From Desulfosporosinus nitroreducens (lineage in GTDB: Bacteria > Bacillota > Desulfitobacteriia > Desulfitobacteriales > Desulfitobacteriaceae): a stretch of DNA of 64,000 bases. The stretch is from contig NZ_JAMHFY010000024.1 of NCBI RefSeq assembly GCF_023897015.1, positions 1 to 64,000 on the forward strand, read 5' to 3'. The notes under the pieces are model-generated. The model was not told the DNA's origin. It searched no databases and saw nothing but the letters and a program-made list of their open reading frames with translations. The translations under genes were made by a program, and so were the position numbers. Shown here in pieces: positions 1-9,174 of this stretch (its first letter is position 1; each line of letters begins with the position of its first letter).

Positions 1-282
1 CTGTAAAACAGAGTCAGTTAAATTTTGGCTATAGAGCCTCTTTTTCTAACTGTCTATTTTACAGGGTCCATTTTAAAGTGCTTCAGCCTCTTTTTCTTGC
101 ATTATCTGATTAATGTTGGCCATTAGTGAAGTATTGTGGAACCATCTGCAATTGACAACGGAACAAGCTGATGCTGATAGCATCCCTATGAGCTAATGGA
201 TCTTGAGGTCAGCTCTACATAGAAAAATTTTGAAAGGTTATAATAGAATAATCTTGTACTCTGATGAAAATGGGAGTAAAAA
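1..282. other. Leader region upstream of the germination operon
   Basis: No gene is supported here. A short GGCT/AGCC hairpin followed by a T run at about 27-48 could be a weak terminator of a gene left of the window. A GGGAG ribosome-binding site lies just before the ATG at 283. I could not assign a sporulation-sigma promoter with confidence. Confidence 0.4.
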
Positions 283-1377
283 ATGTTAGAAAACGGAAAA
301 ATATCTACCCGGCAATTTACTTTAATGCTCTTTTCTCTTTTGTTAAGTACAATTATGTTTGGTTTACCTCGAATTTTGATTGAACAAAGCCGACAAGACG
401 TTTGGCAAGTAATGCTTATAACGTTCGTTATAGATGCTGCACTTGCTATAATTTATTTTATCCTCGGTATGAGGTATCCTCGGCAGACGATGATTCAATA
501 CAGTGAGACAATTCTGGGCCCATGGCTGGGTAAGATTTCAGGCCTTTTATTTGTCCTGTTTTTTGGGTACATGACACTGATAGTCTTAAAAACCGTCAGT
601 AAATTTATTGATACAGTGCTCTTGACAGGCACTCCGGAACTAGCTATCAATTTTATTCTGCTTTTGACTACCCTCTATGCAGTCAATGCCGGTTTAGAGG
701 TAGTTGCCAGGCTGAGCGAAATAATTGCTCCACTGATGCTTATTGCATTGCTGATCATTTTGACCTTTAGCTTGAATCGGGTCGAACTAGGAAATATTCA
801 ACCAGTTTTTCAACATAACGTATGGGAATTACTAAAGTCAAGCCTTTTGCCCATTAGTTTGTATGGGGTCTGCATCACAATGGGGGTATTTATACCGTAT
901 CATAACAACCCTAAAGAAAGTCTTAAAGCAAAATGGATTGCCATTGGTAGTGGGACCATTCTGTCCATTATGACATTGATGTCCCTAATCGCCATTTTCG
1001 GTACAAGTTATAGCAGTCAACAAGTATATCCAGTATTTCGCCTTGCTCAGATCATTAAAGTTGGTGATTTTTTTGAGCGGATTGAAACTGTAGTCATCAT
1101 ATTTCAGATTGCTGGTGCTTTTGTAAGTTTGGTCATACTCTATTATTCAAGCGTTCTGGGATTAGCCCAGATTTTCAAAATACAAAGGTATCAGACTTTG
1201 ACGCCATATTTCGGAGTTAGCATGCTAATACTATCGGTGTTTGTATTTAGCAATATTGCGGAAATGAATCAGTTTACGGAGACAATTTTTCCTTTCTTGG
1301 CTATATCTATTGAAGTTTTCCTGATCATTATGTTGCTTATTGTCAGTATAATTCGTCACGGAATTAAGAAGACATGA
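283..1377 (+). CDS. GerAB-type spore germination permease
   Basis: A 364-residue, very hydrophobic protein with about ten predicted membrane spans, matching the spore permease branch of the APC transporter superfamily. In this family the B subunit lies in the inner spore membrane and is thought to sense or pass the nutrient germinant. The ATG at 283 follows a GGGAG site. Its stop overlaps the next start (ATGA at 1374-1377), so translation with the A subunit is probably coupled. Length is normal for the family. The paralogue group (gerA, gerB, gerK, ynd) cannot be told from sequence alone. Confidence 0.9.
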   Translation: MLENGKISTRQFTLMLFSLLLSTIMFGLPRILIEQSRQDVWQVMLITFVIDAALAIIYFILGMRYPRQTMIQYSETILGPWLGKISGLLFVLFFGYMTLIVLKTVSKFIDTVLLTGTPELAINFILLLTTLYAVNAGLEVVARLSEIIAPLMLIALLIILTFSLNRVELGNIQPVFQHNVWELLKSSLLPISLYGVCITMGVFIPYHNNPKESLKAKWIAIGSGTILSIMTLMSLIAIFGTSYSSQQVYPVFRLAQIIKVGDFFERIETVVIIFQIAGAFVSLVILYYSSVLGLAQIFKIQRYQTLTPYFGVSMLILSVFVFSNIAEMNQFTETIFPFLAISIEVFLIIMLLIVSIIRHGIKKT

Positions 1378-3011
1378 ATAAGGGAAAAGGAGCAGCAAAA
1401 TTGATAAAGAAACTAAAAAAAATAAGAGAACTAAAGAAATTACCAGCTCACAGCCAACCGAAAACAGAGAATGATAGCCATCCTCCTTCTAATGAATCTG
1501 AAACTGAAGTCAATAAACTTACTTCGTTCTTAACAACCAATCTTACCGTTCTGAAAGAGCGGTTTCAGGGTAGCGTAGATATTGTTTTTCGTGAATTCAA
1601 GGTCGGTTTTGACCCCAATAAGAGCGCAGCCCTAATCTATATCGACGGTCTGGTTAAAGCAGAATCAATGAATGCAACTATCTTAAAACCCTTAATGTTT
1701 GATTTCGCGAGGGAAGAACTATGGCAGGAGCTTAATCAGCATAACTTGCTCACTTTCATCAGGGATTATGCTGTGCCCAATAACAGAGTACAGGAATTTA
1801 GCCAGCTTCAAGATGTTATAGACAGCATTTTAAGAGGAAATGTGGCTTTACTCCTTGACGGTTTTAATTCAGCCTTGATTTTCGATAGTAAAGGGTTCGA
1901 AGGTCGTGCGATAGTAGAACCAGCTACCGAATCTGTTGTGCGGGGACCCCGGGAAGGCTTTAATGAGCGTCTGGGAATAAATCTCTCTTTATTACGGCGT
2001 AAAATTACTAATGAAAACTTAATCTTAGAACAATTAAATCTGGGAACTCGCACGAAAACAACAGTCTGTTTTGCCTACCTAAGCGGAGTTGTCAACGAAA
2101 AACTGGTCAATGAAGTAAGAAACCGTCTGCAAAGAATTGATATCGACGGAATTTTGGAAAGCGGATATATCGAACAATTGATTGAGGATGCGCCAGTCTC
2201 AATCTTTCCCACGGTTGGCAATACGGAGAAGCCGGATATTCTAGCCGCGAAGCTACTAGAAGGGCGCATTGGCATATTTGTCGATGGCACTCCTATTGCC
2301 TTGACAGTTCCTTATCTCTTGGTTGAAGCTTTGCAAAGCTCAGAGGATTATTATTCTCGGCCTTATTTTGTTACGATTGTTCGCTGGCTTAGGATTGCTT
2401 CCCTGATATTTGCTCTTTACCTTCCAGCATTGTATATTGCTATCCAGAGTTATCATCCGGACTTAATTCCGACTCCCTTGTTAGTTAGCATGGCAAAATC
2501 TAGAGAAGGGATACCTTTCCCTGCGTACGTGGAAGTTTTTATCATGGGAATGATCTTTGAAATATTACGGGAGGCCGGAGTTCGCATGCCTCGTCCGATC
2601 GGGCAAGCGGTTAGTATTGTCGGGGGCTTAGTAATTGGTGAAGCTGCATCAAAGGCGAGCTTGGTCAGTGATACAGTGATTATCTTTGTAGCCTTAACTG
2701 GTATCGCCAGTTTTGTTATCCCATCTTTAGGGGATGTTATTCCGCTTAGTCGCCTCTTTCTCATGACTTGTGCTACGCTTCTGGGCATATTCGGCATCCT
2801 GATGGGGAGTGTGGTCCTCTTTATTCATTTAACAAAACTACGCTCCTTTGGGATCCCCTACCTGGCACCTCTGGCTCCGGGAAATCTAGACGATTTGCGG
2901 GATGTCCTGGTTAAAGCTCCTGCTTGGGCATTAAATACCCGCCCCCGACTTTTAGGAGCCTGGAATTCTATTAGAGGACGCTCAACCAGGCCATCCCCAA
3001 AGAAAAAATGA
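1374..3011 (+). CDS. GerAA-type spore germination protein
   Basis: A 545-residue A subunit of a germinant receptor. A long hydrophilic N-terminal domain (about residues 1-330, with a lysine-rich start) is followed by four to five membrane segments (about 335-490) and a short basic tail. This is the standard GerA-family layout. It overlaps the permease gene by four bases and lies 10 bp before the lipoprotein subunit, giving a BAC order. Family knowledge places the complex in the inner spore membrane, where A subunits form an ion channel opened by nutrients. The protein appears intact. Confidence 0.92.
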   Translation: MNKGKGAAKLIKKLKKIRELKKLPAHSQPKTENDSHPPSNESETEVNKLTSFLTTNLTVLKERFQGSVDIVFREFKVGFDPNKSAALIYIDGLVKAESMNATILKPLMFDFAREELWQELNQHNLLTFIRDYAVPNNRVQEFSQLQDVIDSILRGNVALLLDGFNSALIFDSKGFEGRAIVEPATESVVRGPREGFNERLGINLSLLRRKITNENLILEQLNLGTRTKTTVCFAYLSGVVNEKLVNEVRNRLQRIDIDGILESGYIEQLIEDAPVSIFPTVGNTEKPDILAAKLLEGRIGIFVDGTPIALTVPYLLVEALQSSEDYYSRPYFVTIVRWLRIASLIFALYLPALYIAIQSYHPDLIPTPLLVSMAKSREGIPFPAYVEVFIMGMIFEILREAGVRMPRPIGQAVSIVGGLVIGEAASKASLVSDTVIIFVALTGIASFVIPSLGDVIPLSRLFLMTCATLLGIFGILMGSVVLFIHLTKLRSFGIPYLAPLAPGNLDDLRDVLVKAPAWALNTRPRLLGAWNSIRGRSTRPSPKKK

Positions 3012-3021
3012 GGTTAGACCC

Positions 3022-4182
3022 ATGCAAAAAGGAAAAAGGGTAATCTATTTATTATTAATATTAGGGATTCCTTTGCTGATAACCGGTTGTTGGGACCGCA
3101 GTGAATTAGAGGGACGTGCAATTGTTACGCTGATTGCCCTTGACAAAGGAGAAAATAATGAAATTAAATTTTCTGTTCAAGTCGAACGTACCTCTAATTC
3201 CCAGGAATCAAGTACTGGAGGCAGTTCTGGAGTAGAAAGCTCCGGTGTTATTTTGAGTAGCACTGGAGAAACCGTCATGGATGCCGTAAGAAATCTCATA
3301 CTAAAGTCTGGACGCAAATTGTATTATCCTCATAATACTGCTATCATTCTTGGTAATGAGATAGCCAAGGAGGGAATCCTGCCGGTACTCGATCTTTTCA
3401 ACCGGGACGCCGAAATGCGTCCACTTACTTGGGTATTAGTGACTCCGGGAAAAGCAGCCGATATCTTTGAAGCTCAATCCACGTTGGAGAGTCTGCCGGC
3501 AAAACAGCTTGATATGATGCTTAAAGATTTTGGATTATCATCAAAAACAGTAGCTACCACCCTACTCGACACTATGAAGCAGCTAGCTTACGATTCGCCA
3601 GGGGCTGTCCTCAGTAACATTGAACTCGATCCTAATAATCCCAAAAAAGCCTTGCTTCTTAACGGTGCTGCGGTCTTCCAGAGAGACAAGCTTATCGGAA
3701 GGCTGAATCCTCTAGAGACTAGAGGTTATTTGTGGAGCCAAGGTAAAGTTAAATCGGGAGTAATTACCATTCCCTGCCCGGGTGAGGAAAATAAAAAAGT
3801 TTCCATGGAAATTGAAAGGGCTAACCGGAAAATCGAATCGGATATAAGCGATGGCAAATTGAAATTCACGATTTCTGTAAATGTGGAATCTCGTTTGGCT
3901 GACCAGGCGTGTCTAACAGATTTGGGCAATCCAGAAAAGATTATGGAGTTAAAGAAGAGCCAGTCTGAGGTAATAGAAAAAGAAATCAGGAGTATTGTTG
4001 ATAAAGCCCAAGAAAAATACAGTACCGATATTTTGGGGTTTGGGACTGAGTTAAGCCGAAAATTTCCGCAGGAATGGCAAAACATAAAAGAAAATTGGGC
4101 GGAGGAGTTCCCAAAGGCTGAAGTGGATATCGTTGTTAATTCCAAAATCTCCGATATTGGTTTGGTTAAGCAACCGCTTTAA
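3022..4182 (+). CDS. GerAC-type germination lipoprotein (Ger(x)C family)
   Basis: A 386-residue lipoprotein. The N-terminus has a basic start, a hydrophobic stretch and the lipobox LITGC with the lipidated cysteine at residue 23, followed by WDRSELEGRA, which is diagnostic of Ger(x)C proteins. It is the third subunit of the receptor, anchored on the outer face of the inner spore membrane. It closes the operon: a GCCAGAGC/GTTCTGGC hairpin with a T run follows at 4237-4267. Confidence 0.93.
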   Translation: MQKGKRVIYLLLILGIPLLITGCWDRSELEGRAIVTLIALDKGENNEIKFSVQVERTSNSQESSTGGSSGVESSGVILSSTGETVMDAVRNLILKSGRKLYYPHNTAIILGNEIAKEGILPVLDLFNRDAEMRPLTWVLVTPGKAADIFEAQSTLESLPAKQLDMMLKDFGLSSKTVATTLLDTMKQLAYDSPGAVLSNIELDPNNPKKALLLNGAAVFQRDKLIGRLNPLETRGYLWSQGKVKSGVITIPCPGEENKKVSMEIERANRKIESDISDGKLKFTISVNVESRLADQACLTDLGNPEKIMELKKSQSEVIEKEIRSIVDKAQEKYSTDILGFGTELSRKFPQEWQNIKENWAEEFPKAEVDIVVNSKISDIGLVKQPL

Positions 4183-4236
4183 TCGATTTGTGAATCGAGC
4201 ATGAATTATGAAAAACTATTAAAAATTTCTATAGTT

Positions 4237-4267
4237 GCCAGAGCGTTTTGGATGTTCTGGCTTTTTT
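4237..4267 (+). terminator. Rho-independent terminator of the ger operon
   Basis: GCCAGAGC pairs with GTTCTGGC (one G-U) around a 9-base loop and is followed by TTTTTT. It sits 55 bp after the GerAC stop. Confidence 0.8.
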
Positions 4268-4356
4268 GTATTTCTGTATGGAATAATTGTTAATTGCTCT
4301 TTCCTAACAAATTTGCGTTTAAACATCTCAATTATTTCAATCGAAATATAACTGAA

Positions 4357-4435
4357 CCTGTAGGAACTACCTGGAACTTTATTTATTCAACCTGTAGCTT
4401 TTACGGATGTACAAATTCTGGAACAGTCTTATAAT
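4357..4435 (+). promoter_or_regulatory. Shared CTGTAG promoter element, copy A
   Basis: A CCTGTAGGAA repeat at 4357 and CCTGTAGCTT at 4391 (34 bp apart) are followed by TACGGATGT, CAAAT and a TATAAT box at 4430-4435. Nothing resembling TTGACA lies 17 bp before the -10, so an activator is likely. The same arrangement recurs at 13272 and 34052. It would start a transcript about 100 bases before the secreted protein gene at 4541. Confidence 0.7.
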
Positions 4436-4540
4436 AAATCAAGATCTATGCAGTTTAACTGAATAAATGGTAAGCGATTATAAGATAGTCCATTCTCTAG
4501 AGTTAGAGAAGACTAAATGTAGAGAGGAGAAATTCACTCC

Positions 4541-5683
4541 ATGAAAAAAACAAAAAAAGTTTTAGCTTCATTAGCTATTGCTGGTATGGCACTTACTATG
4601 ATCCCTTTCAATGCCTTCGCAGAGGGTTTAATTCCGACTGGCAGCAGTATAGGGGCGGCAACTGTTACGCAAATTTCGGTGCGAATCGCTGACCAAGGTG
4701 GTTCGTCACATACGGCAACTCTTGACCAAATCGTGACTGAAACTATGTCCTACCGCGGCTATCTTAGTCCTAGTGAAAAGGATTCCATCAATGAAGCAAG
4801 AACAAATCTCTTGACTTCAGTTCAAGATGGGACTTTAAGCGATAGCGCTGATAAACTTTTGACGGACCAAGTAGTTGCAAGATTTCAAGCGAGTGGTTTT
4901 ACGAGGTTTGATGCAAAAGTGGCACTCATTAAGGCCCTCCGTGATTTTCAAGCGATCCACTATTCTGATGACAATGCTGCTTTGGAAAGTGCGCTCGTAA
5001 ATTTTAAAATTGAAAATGGAAGAACAATCAGAACACTTTTCGGAGATGACTTTAAAGTAGAATTATTCTATGGTTTCATGATGGCTACGCAAGATGAGCT
5101 CCAAAAAGAGATCAAAAATGAAATTAAGAAAAATCCATCCGTCATATTAGGCCTTGTAGGCAGTTCTAGCACAGAAATCAAGGATACATTGGTTGAATGG
5201 CTGAAAACGGCCTTGCACAATGTTGCAGATTCTCAGAATAGTAAGTACCACGTCTTTGATCAAAAGCTCGCAGATATTGGCTGGAATATAGATTTGCTTG
5301 TCGATACGCAACGTCAGATAGGGGCGGTCATTGATCCATCGAATGCCGCTGAAAAGGCCGTAGGAATGTCTGTTATCCGCTCTCAAATCCAATACAAAAT
5401 CAACGGGACTATCTACGATCCCTTGACGCCTATGGAATTGAAAAAAGGTGATAATAAACTTAAACTTGTTCTTTCTGTCAAAGGGATAGATACTGGTGCA
5501 TTTAACCTTGCAGGTCTGCTTGCTTGGAAGACCGATAATTCAGCGATTGCGACTGTTGCCGAGGATGGCTCTTCAATTAAAGCCGGTACTACAAAAGGTA
5601 CAACAGTCATCACTGCTTATAGAATGAATGATTCACAAGTAGAAATGAACGAGTTAATCAGGATCACAGTGGTTGTAAATTAA
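4541..5683 (+). CDS. Secreted protein of unknown family with C-terminal Ig-like domain
   Basis: A 380-residue exported protein. The signal peptide runs from a KKTKK start through a hydrophobic core to an AFA cleavage site near residue 28. A region I do not recognise (about 54-290, alpha-helical in character) follows, and the end (about 295-380) resembles a bacterial Ig-like (Big_2) fold with the usual KTDNSAIATV...AGTTKGTTVITA pattern. Residues 54-380 are over 80% identical by eye to the end of the protein ending at 37400, and the DNA match continues through the downstream terminator. Preceded by a good AGAGAGGAGA site and the CTGTAG element. Location at the edge of the polysaccharide locus suggests a cell-surface or matrix protein; that role is inference. 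Confidence 0.85.
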   Translation: MKKTKKVLASLAIAGMALTMIPFNAFAEGLIPTGSSIGAATVTQISVRIADQGGSSHTATLDQIVTETMSYRGYLSPSEKDSINEARTNLLTSVQDGTLSDSADKLLTDQVVARFQASGFTRFDAKVALIKALRDFQAIHYSDDNAALESALVNFKIENGRTIRTLFGDDFKVELFYGFMMATQDELQKEIKNEIKKNPSVILGLVGSSSTEIKDTLVEWLKTALHNVADSQNSKYHVFDQKLADIGWNIDLLVDTQRQIGAVIDPSNAAEKAVGMSVIRSQIQYKINGTIYDPLTPMELKKGDNKLKLVLSVKGIDTGAFNLAGLLAWKTDNSAIATVAEDGSSIKAGTTKGTTVITAYRMNDSQVEMNELIRITVVVN

Positions 5684-5746
5684 TTGGGATTTACTCAACG
5701 CGTATTACACTCGCTAAAGTTGCGGGAGAGTACAAATGGATTATAC

Positions 5747-5777
5747 AGAGAGTTGGGGATTCCAGCTCTCTGTTTTT
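5747..5777 (+). terminator. Terminator after the secreted protein gene
   Basis: AGAGAGTTGG pairs with CCAGCTCTCT (one G-U) and is followed by GTTTTT. A near-identical hairpin closes the paralogous gene at 37463-37493, so it was duplicated with the gene. Confidence 0.85.
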
Positions 5778-5855
5778 AATTAATCTTTTCAAGACAAAGA
5801 TTTCGATCAAACTTATTGAAATTTGATCGAATGTTTAAGGGGGATAATTTACGAC

Positions 5856-7283
5856 ATGCGTAAAAAATGGCCACGGCTATTCTACACAAGCATAGCTATC
5901 GGCTTGGCATGCGTTTTGGGTTTTTCAGAACAAATTTTCTCCGCCACGACTGCGACTCCCTCATTATCCAGTTTTAGTGGAACAGCAGTCACTCGCTTAG
6001 AGGGCATAGACCAATATGAAACCGCATCAAAAATTGCTGAGCAAGGTTGGGCAGGAACTTCGGATGCGGTTGTCCTTGCAGCGGGTATGACGCCTAATTT
6101 AGTGGATGCCTTAGCGGCAGGGCCATTCTCTGCTATGCTTGAGGCTCCATTGATTCTTACGGATGGGGGAAATCAGCTTAATCCTTGGGCGAAACAAGAA
6201 ATTCAACGTCTAAAACCTTCAAAGGCCTTTATCATAAGCGGAACGGCTGTGATTAAACCACCGGTCTTAGCGGAACTTAAGGAAATGGGAATCACCCCTG
6301 TCGAGCTGGGTGGGTATGATCAATACGAAACATCCGTAAATATTGCTAAAGAAATGATAAATCAGGGAGTGCAAGTTTCTCAGGTCGTCGTAGCCGCCGG
6401 GTGGACGACCTCGGCGGATGCCTTATCGATTGCTGCTATCGCCGCAACCCAGGGCATACCCATATTGGAGACCACCCGTGACGCCTTGCCCCCCTCAGTT
6501 AAATCGTTCTTGAATAGTCAATCAGGCATTACAGATTCTTATGTCATCGGTGGCACGGCTGTTGTAGGTAACACTGTGCAAGCACAACTTCCGGGAACAG
6601 TTCATCGTTATGCTGGATTGACCAAATATGATACAAACATTGAGGTTCTGAAAGGGTTCAAGGATGTTCTTCAGAATGAAAAGACCTACGTGGCTAATGG
6701 AGAAACCTTAGTGGATGCCTTGGCTGGAGTGCCATTGGCGGCACAGAGCTCCTCAGCAATTCTCTTGACTGATCAGACGTTACCTACGACATCATGTGAC
6801 TATGTGTTACAGAATGTACCGACTGAAGTCATAGCACTGGGTGGACAAACTGTTGTGCCCCAAAGTGTTTTAGAGCATGTGATGTCATCTCTGCCAGTTC
6901 CTCTGCCAGGATCTACACAGCCGACTGTTAAGGTTCTTAAGATTCAAATGCATACGGTTCCTTCCTACAACTCAGATGAAATGAGTAATGACTTAACCTT
7001 TGACATGAGTGGCGCTCAGGATAAGACTCAAGTGACTGGCTTTAGTGTCACCGTCGACCAGCCTTGCGACTTGCAATTGGATAAGATCGATAAAATCATT
7101 CCTCTTTCAGGAGGACAGGCCACCTTAGTGAACCTCGATGACTTAATTTCGGGAACACACGGTGGAAATGGGATTAGCCTAAAAACATTTAGAGCGTTTT
7201 ACGGCGATAGTGTTTCAATTCAAGGGGAGCTCAAAAAGAATGGCAGTGTCGTTGGAAATTTATCGATAACAATAAAGCTTTAG
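5856..7283 (+). CDS. Surface protein with three cell-wall-binding (CWB2) repeats
   Basis: About 475 residues from the ATG at 5856 (an upstream in-frame TTG at 5823 is possible; an AAGGGGG site lies between). A signal peptide with an IFSA-type cleavage site is followed by three cell-wall-binding-2 repeats. Each starts with a R-x-x-G-x-D/T-x-Y-(E/D)T pattern and contains an A-x-x-x-x-x-DAL(A/S) and an (I/L)GG/SGTAV block (about residues 45-130, 140-230, 240-325). The remaining C-terminal domain of about 130 residues is unassigned. CWB2 repeats hold proteins non-covalently to the wall in clostridia. The gene lies directly before the Wzz/kinase pair, so a surface role alongside the polysaccharide is likely. 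Confidence 0.88.
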   Translation: MRKKWPRLFYTSIAIGLACVLGFSEQIFSATTATPSLSSFSGTAVTRLEGIDQYETASKIAEQGWAGTSDAVVLAAGMTPNLVDALAAGPFSAMLEAPLILTDGGNQLNPWAKQEIQRLKPSKAFIISGTAVIKPPVLAELKEMGITPVELGGYDQYETSVNIAKEMINQGVQVSQVVVAAGWTTSADALSIAAIAATQGIPILETTRDALPPSVKSFLNSQSGITDSYVIGGTAVVGNTVQAQLPGTVHRYAGLTKYDTNIEVLKGFKDVLQNEKTYVANGETLVDALAGVPLAAQSSSAILLTDQTLPTTSCDYVLQNVPTEVIALGGQTVVPQSVLEHVMSSLPVPLPGSTQPTVKVLKIQMHTVPSYNSDEMSNDLTFDMSGAQDKTQVTGFSVTVDQPCDLQLDKIDKIIPLSGGQATLVNLDDLISGTHGGNGISLKTFRAFYGDSVSIQGELKKNGSVVGNLSITIKL

Positions 7284-7366
7284 GCAGAGGCTATTTAGTA
7301 GAATTTTTGTAAATAGTTAATAGCAAAATGTCGAACAAGTTTACGGGACTGATTTGGGAGGTCAAC

Positions 7367-8059
7367 ATGGAAGAAGAAATAGAATTACGGCAGTATTGGG
7401 ACGTGCTGCGAAAACGTTGGATGATCGTGGTGGCCTTGCCGCTCATTGCGGCACTCACCAGTGGAGTTATTAGTTTTTTTGTCATAAAACCGGTTTATCA
7501 AGCTTCAACCACGCTGATCGTTGGAAAGAAAGCTTCAGAGCCTGGCCAAGATGCAGCGAAAAATCTCGAAAATAGTGTACTTCAGGCTAACCAACAACTT
7601 GCCAAGACCTATGCAATGATCGCTCAGAGTCGCACCGTCGAACAAAATGTGATCAAGGATTTAAACTTGTCACTGACGGTCGAAGGACTCGACAGTATGA
7701 TCTCAATAAATCCAGTAAAGACCACGGAAATTTTGGAAATCCAGGTGACCAATACAAACTCTGAGCTGGCAGCCTCGATTGCCAATACAATGGCGCAAGA
7801 GTTTACTAAAGCTGTTATTGAAATCAAAAAAGTAGACAGTGTAAGCATTGTGGATACTGCAGTGATCCCGGATAAGCCTATTAAGCCAAATAAAATCTTG
7901 AACGTACTGATTGCCTTTGTTGTGGGCCTTATGGCTTCTGGTGGGCTGGTCTTCTTACTGGAATATCTGGATAACACCGTAAAGACCTCGAGTGATGTCG
8001 AGAAGCTTTTGGGGATTCCAGTACTGGGCATCATTCCAGACTATGAAATGGGGAATTAA
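7367..8059 (+). CDS. Wzz/CapA-type polysaccharide chain-length co-polymerase
   Basis: About 230 residues from the ATG at 7367, chosen because GGGAGG lies just before it (an upstream ATG at 7328 has no good site). Two membrane segments, at about 20-45 and 185-205, bracket an extracytoplasmic region, the usual Wzz layout. These proteins modulate polysaccharide chain length and activate the partner BY-kinase through their cytoplasmic C-terminus. The partner kinase follows after 21 bp. Equivalent to EpsA/YveK of Bacillus or CapA of staphylococci. Confidence 0.93.
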   Translation: MEEEIELRQYWDVLRKRWMIVVALPLIAALTSGVISFFVIKPVYQASTTLIVGKKASEPGQDAAKNLENSVLQANQQLAKTYAMIAQSRTVEQNVIKDLNLSLTVEGLDSMISINPVKTTEILEIQVTNTNSELAASIANTMAQEFTKAVIEIKKVDSVSIVDTAVIPDKPIKPNKILNVLIAFVVGLMASGGLVFLLEYLDNTVKTSSDVEKLLGIPVLGIIPDYEMGN

Positions 8060-8080
8060 GGGCAAGAGAGGGAGATTTGA

Positions 8081-8791
8081 TTGGCATATTCATTAATTAC
8101 TTTCGAGCAAACGAAATCCCCCATCGCAGAGGCCTATCGAGTGCTTAGAACAAATGTCCAGTTTACGAGTGTGGATTCAGAGACTCAGATAATAATGGTC
8201 ACAAGCTCAGGTCCTCGAGAAGGAAAATCTCACACGGTCGCTAATCTTGGGGTTAGTATGGCTCAATCCGGAAAATCCGTTCTTATTATTGATGCTGATT
8301 TGCGTAATCCAACTCAGCATAAACTATTTGGATTGGATAATGGAGAAGGGTTATCAGTTTCCTTGGTTCAAGATCAAGACTATCATAAATATATCAGGGA
8401 AACGACTGTGCCTGGTGTCATGGTTCTCTCGGCAGGTCCTGTTCCTCCAAATCCTGCAGAACTCGTCGGATCAAAACGGATGAAATGCCTGATCGAGGAA
8501 GTCAGTGACCAATTTGAGATAGTCCTCATCGATACTCCTCCCATTATTGCAGTCACAGATGCAGCGATTCTCGCCCAGGAAGTTGATGGAGTCATCCTAG
8601 TATTAGCCGCAGGGGAAGTGAACAAAGGTTATGCGCAAAAAGCCAAGGAACAACTGGATAAATTGGGGGTTAAGATCCTAGGGGCTGTTCTTAATAAAGT
8701 GGAGATGAATTCCAACGAATACTACTATTACTACTACTATAACGCTTCCGACGATATTAAGAAGAAGCATACCTCTAATAAAGCCCCCTAA
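8081..8791 (+). CDS. CapB/YwqD-type bacterial tyrosine kinase
   Basis: A 236-residue BY-kinase from a TTG start behind a GGGAGA site. Walker A GPREGKS lies near residue 44-50, Walker A' around VLIIDADLRNP (67-77), and Walker B LIDTPP further on. The C-terminus carries a run of seven tyrosines near residue 217-225, the autophosphorylation cluster of this family. Together with the membrane partner at 7367 it controls export and polymerisation of exopolysaccharide by phosphorylation cycling. The tyrosine run is coded by a repetitive TAC/TAT tract that could vary in length. Confidence 0.94.
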   Translation: MAYSLITFEQTKSPIAEAYRVLRTNVQFTSVDSETQIIMVTSSGPREGKSHTVANLGVSMAQSGKSVLIIDADLRNPTQHKLFGLDNGEGLSVSLVQDQDYHKYIRETTVPGVMVLSAGPVPPNPAELVGSKRMKCLIEEVSDQFEIVLIDTPPIIAVTDAAILAQEVDGVILVLAAGEVNKGYAQKAKEQLDKLGVKILGAVLNKVEMNSNEYYYYYYYNASDDIKKKHTSNKAP

Positions 8792-8913
8792 AGCAAAGCA
8801 GCCGTCCATCTTCGGTTTATATCTGAGAGCTAGTGAAGCATTAATTAGAAGAGTGGAGCACAAACGTTACAATACGTTGATTTTCATAATATTTCCCGTA
8901 ACAGGAGGAATTT

Positions 8914-8934
8914 ATGAATAAATGTCAAATCTAG
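8914..8934 (+). other. Possible six-codon leader peptide before comX-like gene
   Basis: A perfect AGGAGG site at 8904-8909 precedes ATG AAT AAA TGT CAA ATC TAG, a six-residue reading frame. It ends 20 bases before the pheromone-precursor start. It may be a translated leader or simply a spare ribosome-binding site; no function can be claimed. Confidence 0.25.
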
Positions 8935-8954
8935 AGGAAAGGGGGGAATAATAA

Positions 8955-9155
8955 ATGAACTTTGACAACATTGCTGAATTAGTTCACGAATTAGCAAAAA
9001 GTCCAAACCGTAGCTCAGTAATAATACCGGAGTTTAAATCTTTCCGTGAAATTACTAACTGTGAATTGAATGCAATAACAAAGGTGTTCTCCAAAGAAGA
9101 ATTGTCAAGTAATGCTTTAGCGGCTAGAATGTCACCGACTCTTTTTTGGTTTTAA
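8955..9155 (+). CDS. comX: ComX-like pheromone precursor (66 residues)
   Basis: A 66-residue peptide with an AGGAAAGGGGGG site before its ATG. The first 50 residues are leader-like and mostly charged/hydrophobic. The end, RMSPTLFWF, has a tryptophan at position 65, next to last. ComX precursors are 50-75 residues long with a conserved tryptophan close to the C-terminus that ComQ geranylates or farnesylates. The next gene, 19 bp on, is a ComQ-like prenyltransferase, followed by ComP- and ComA-like genes. ComX is poorly conserved, so the call rests on size, the terminal tryptophan and context. Gene order (X before Q) differs from Bacillus, where comQ comes first. It could instead be an unrelated small protein. 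Confidence 0.72.
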   Translation: MNFDNIAELVHELAKSPNRSSVIIPEFKSFREITNCELNAITKVFSKEELSSNALAARMSPTLFWF

Positions 9156-9174
9156 GGAGCTAAGCGATGCCATC

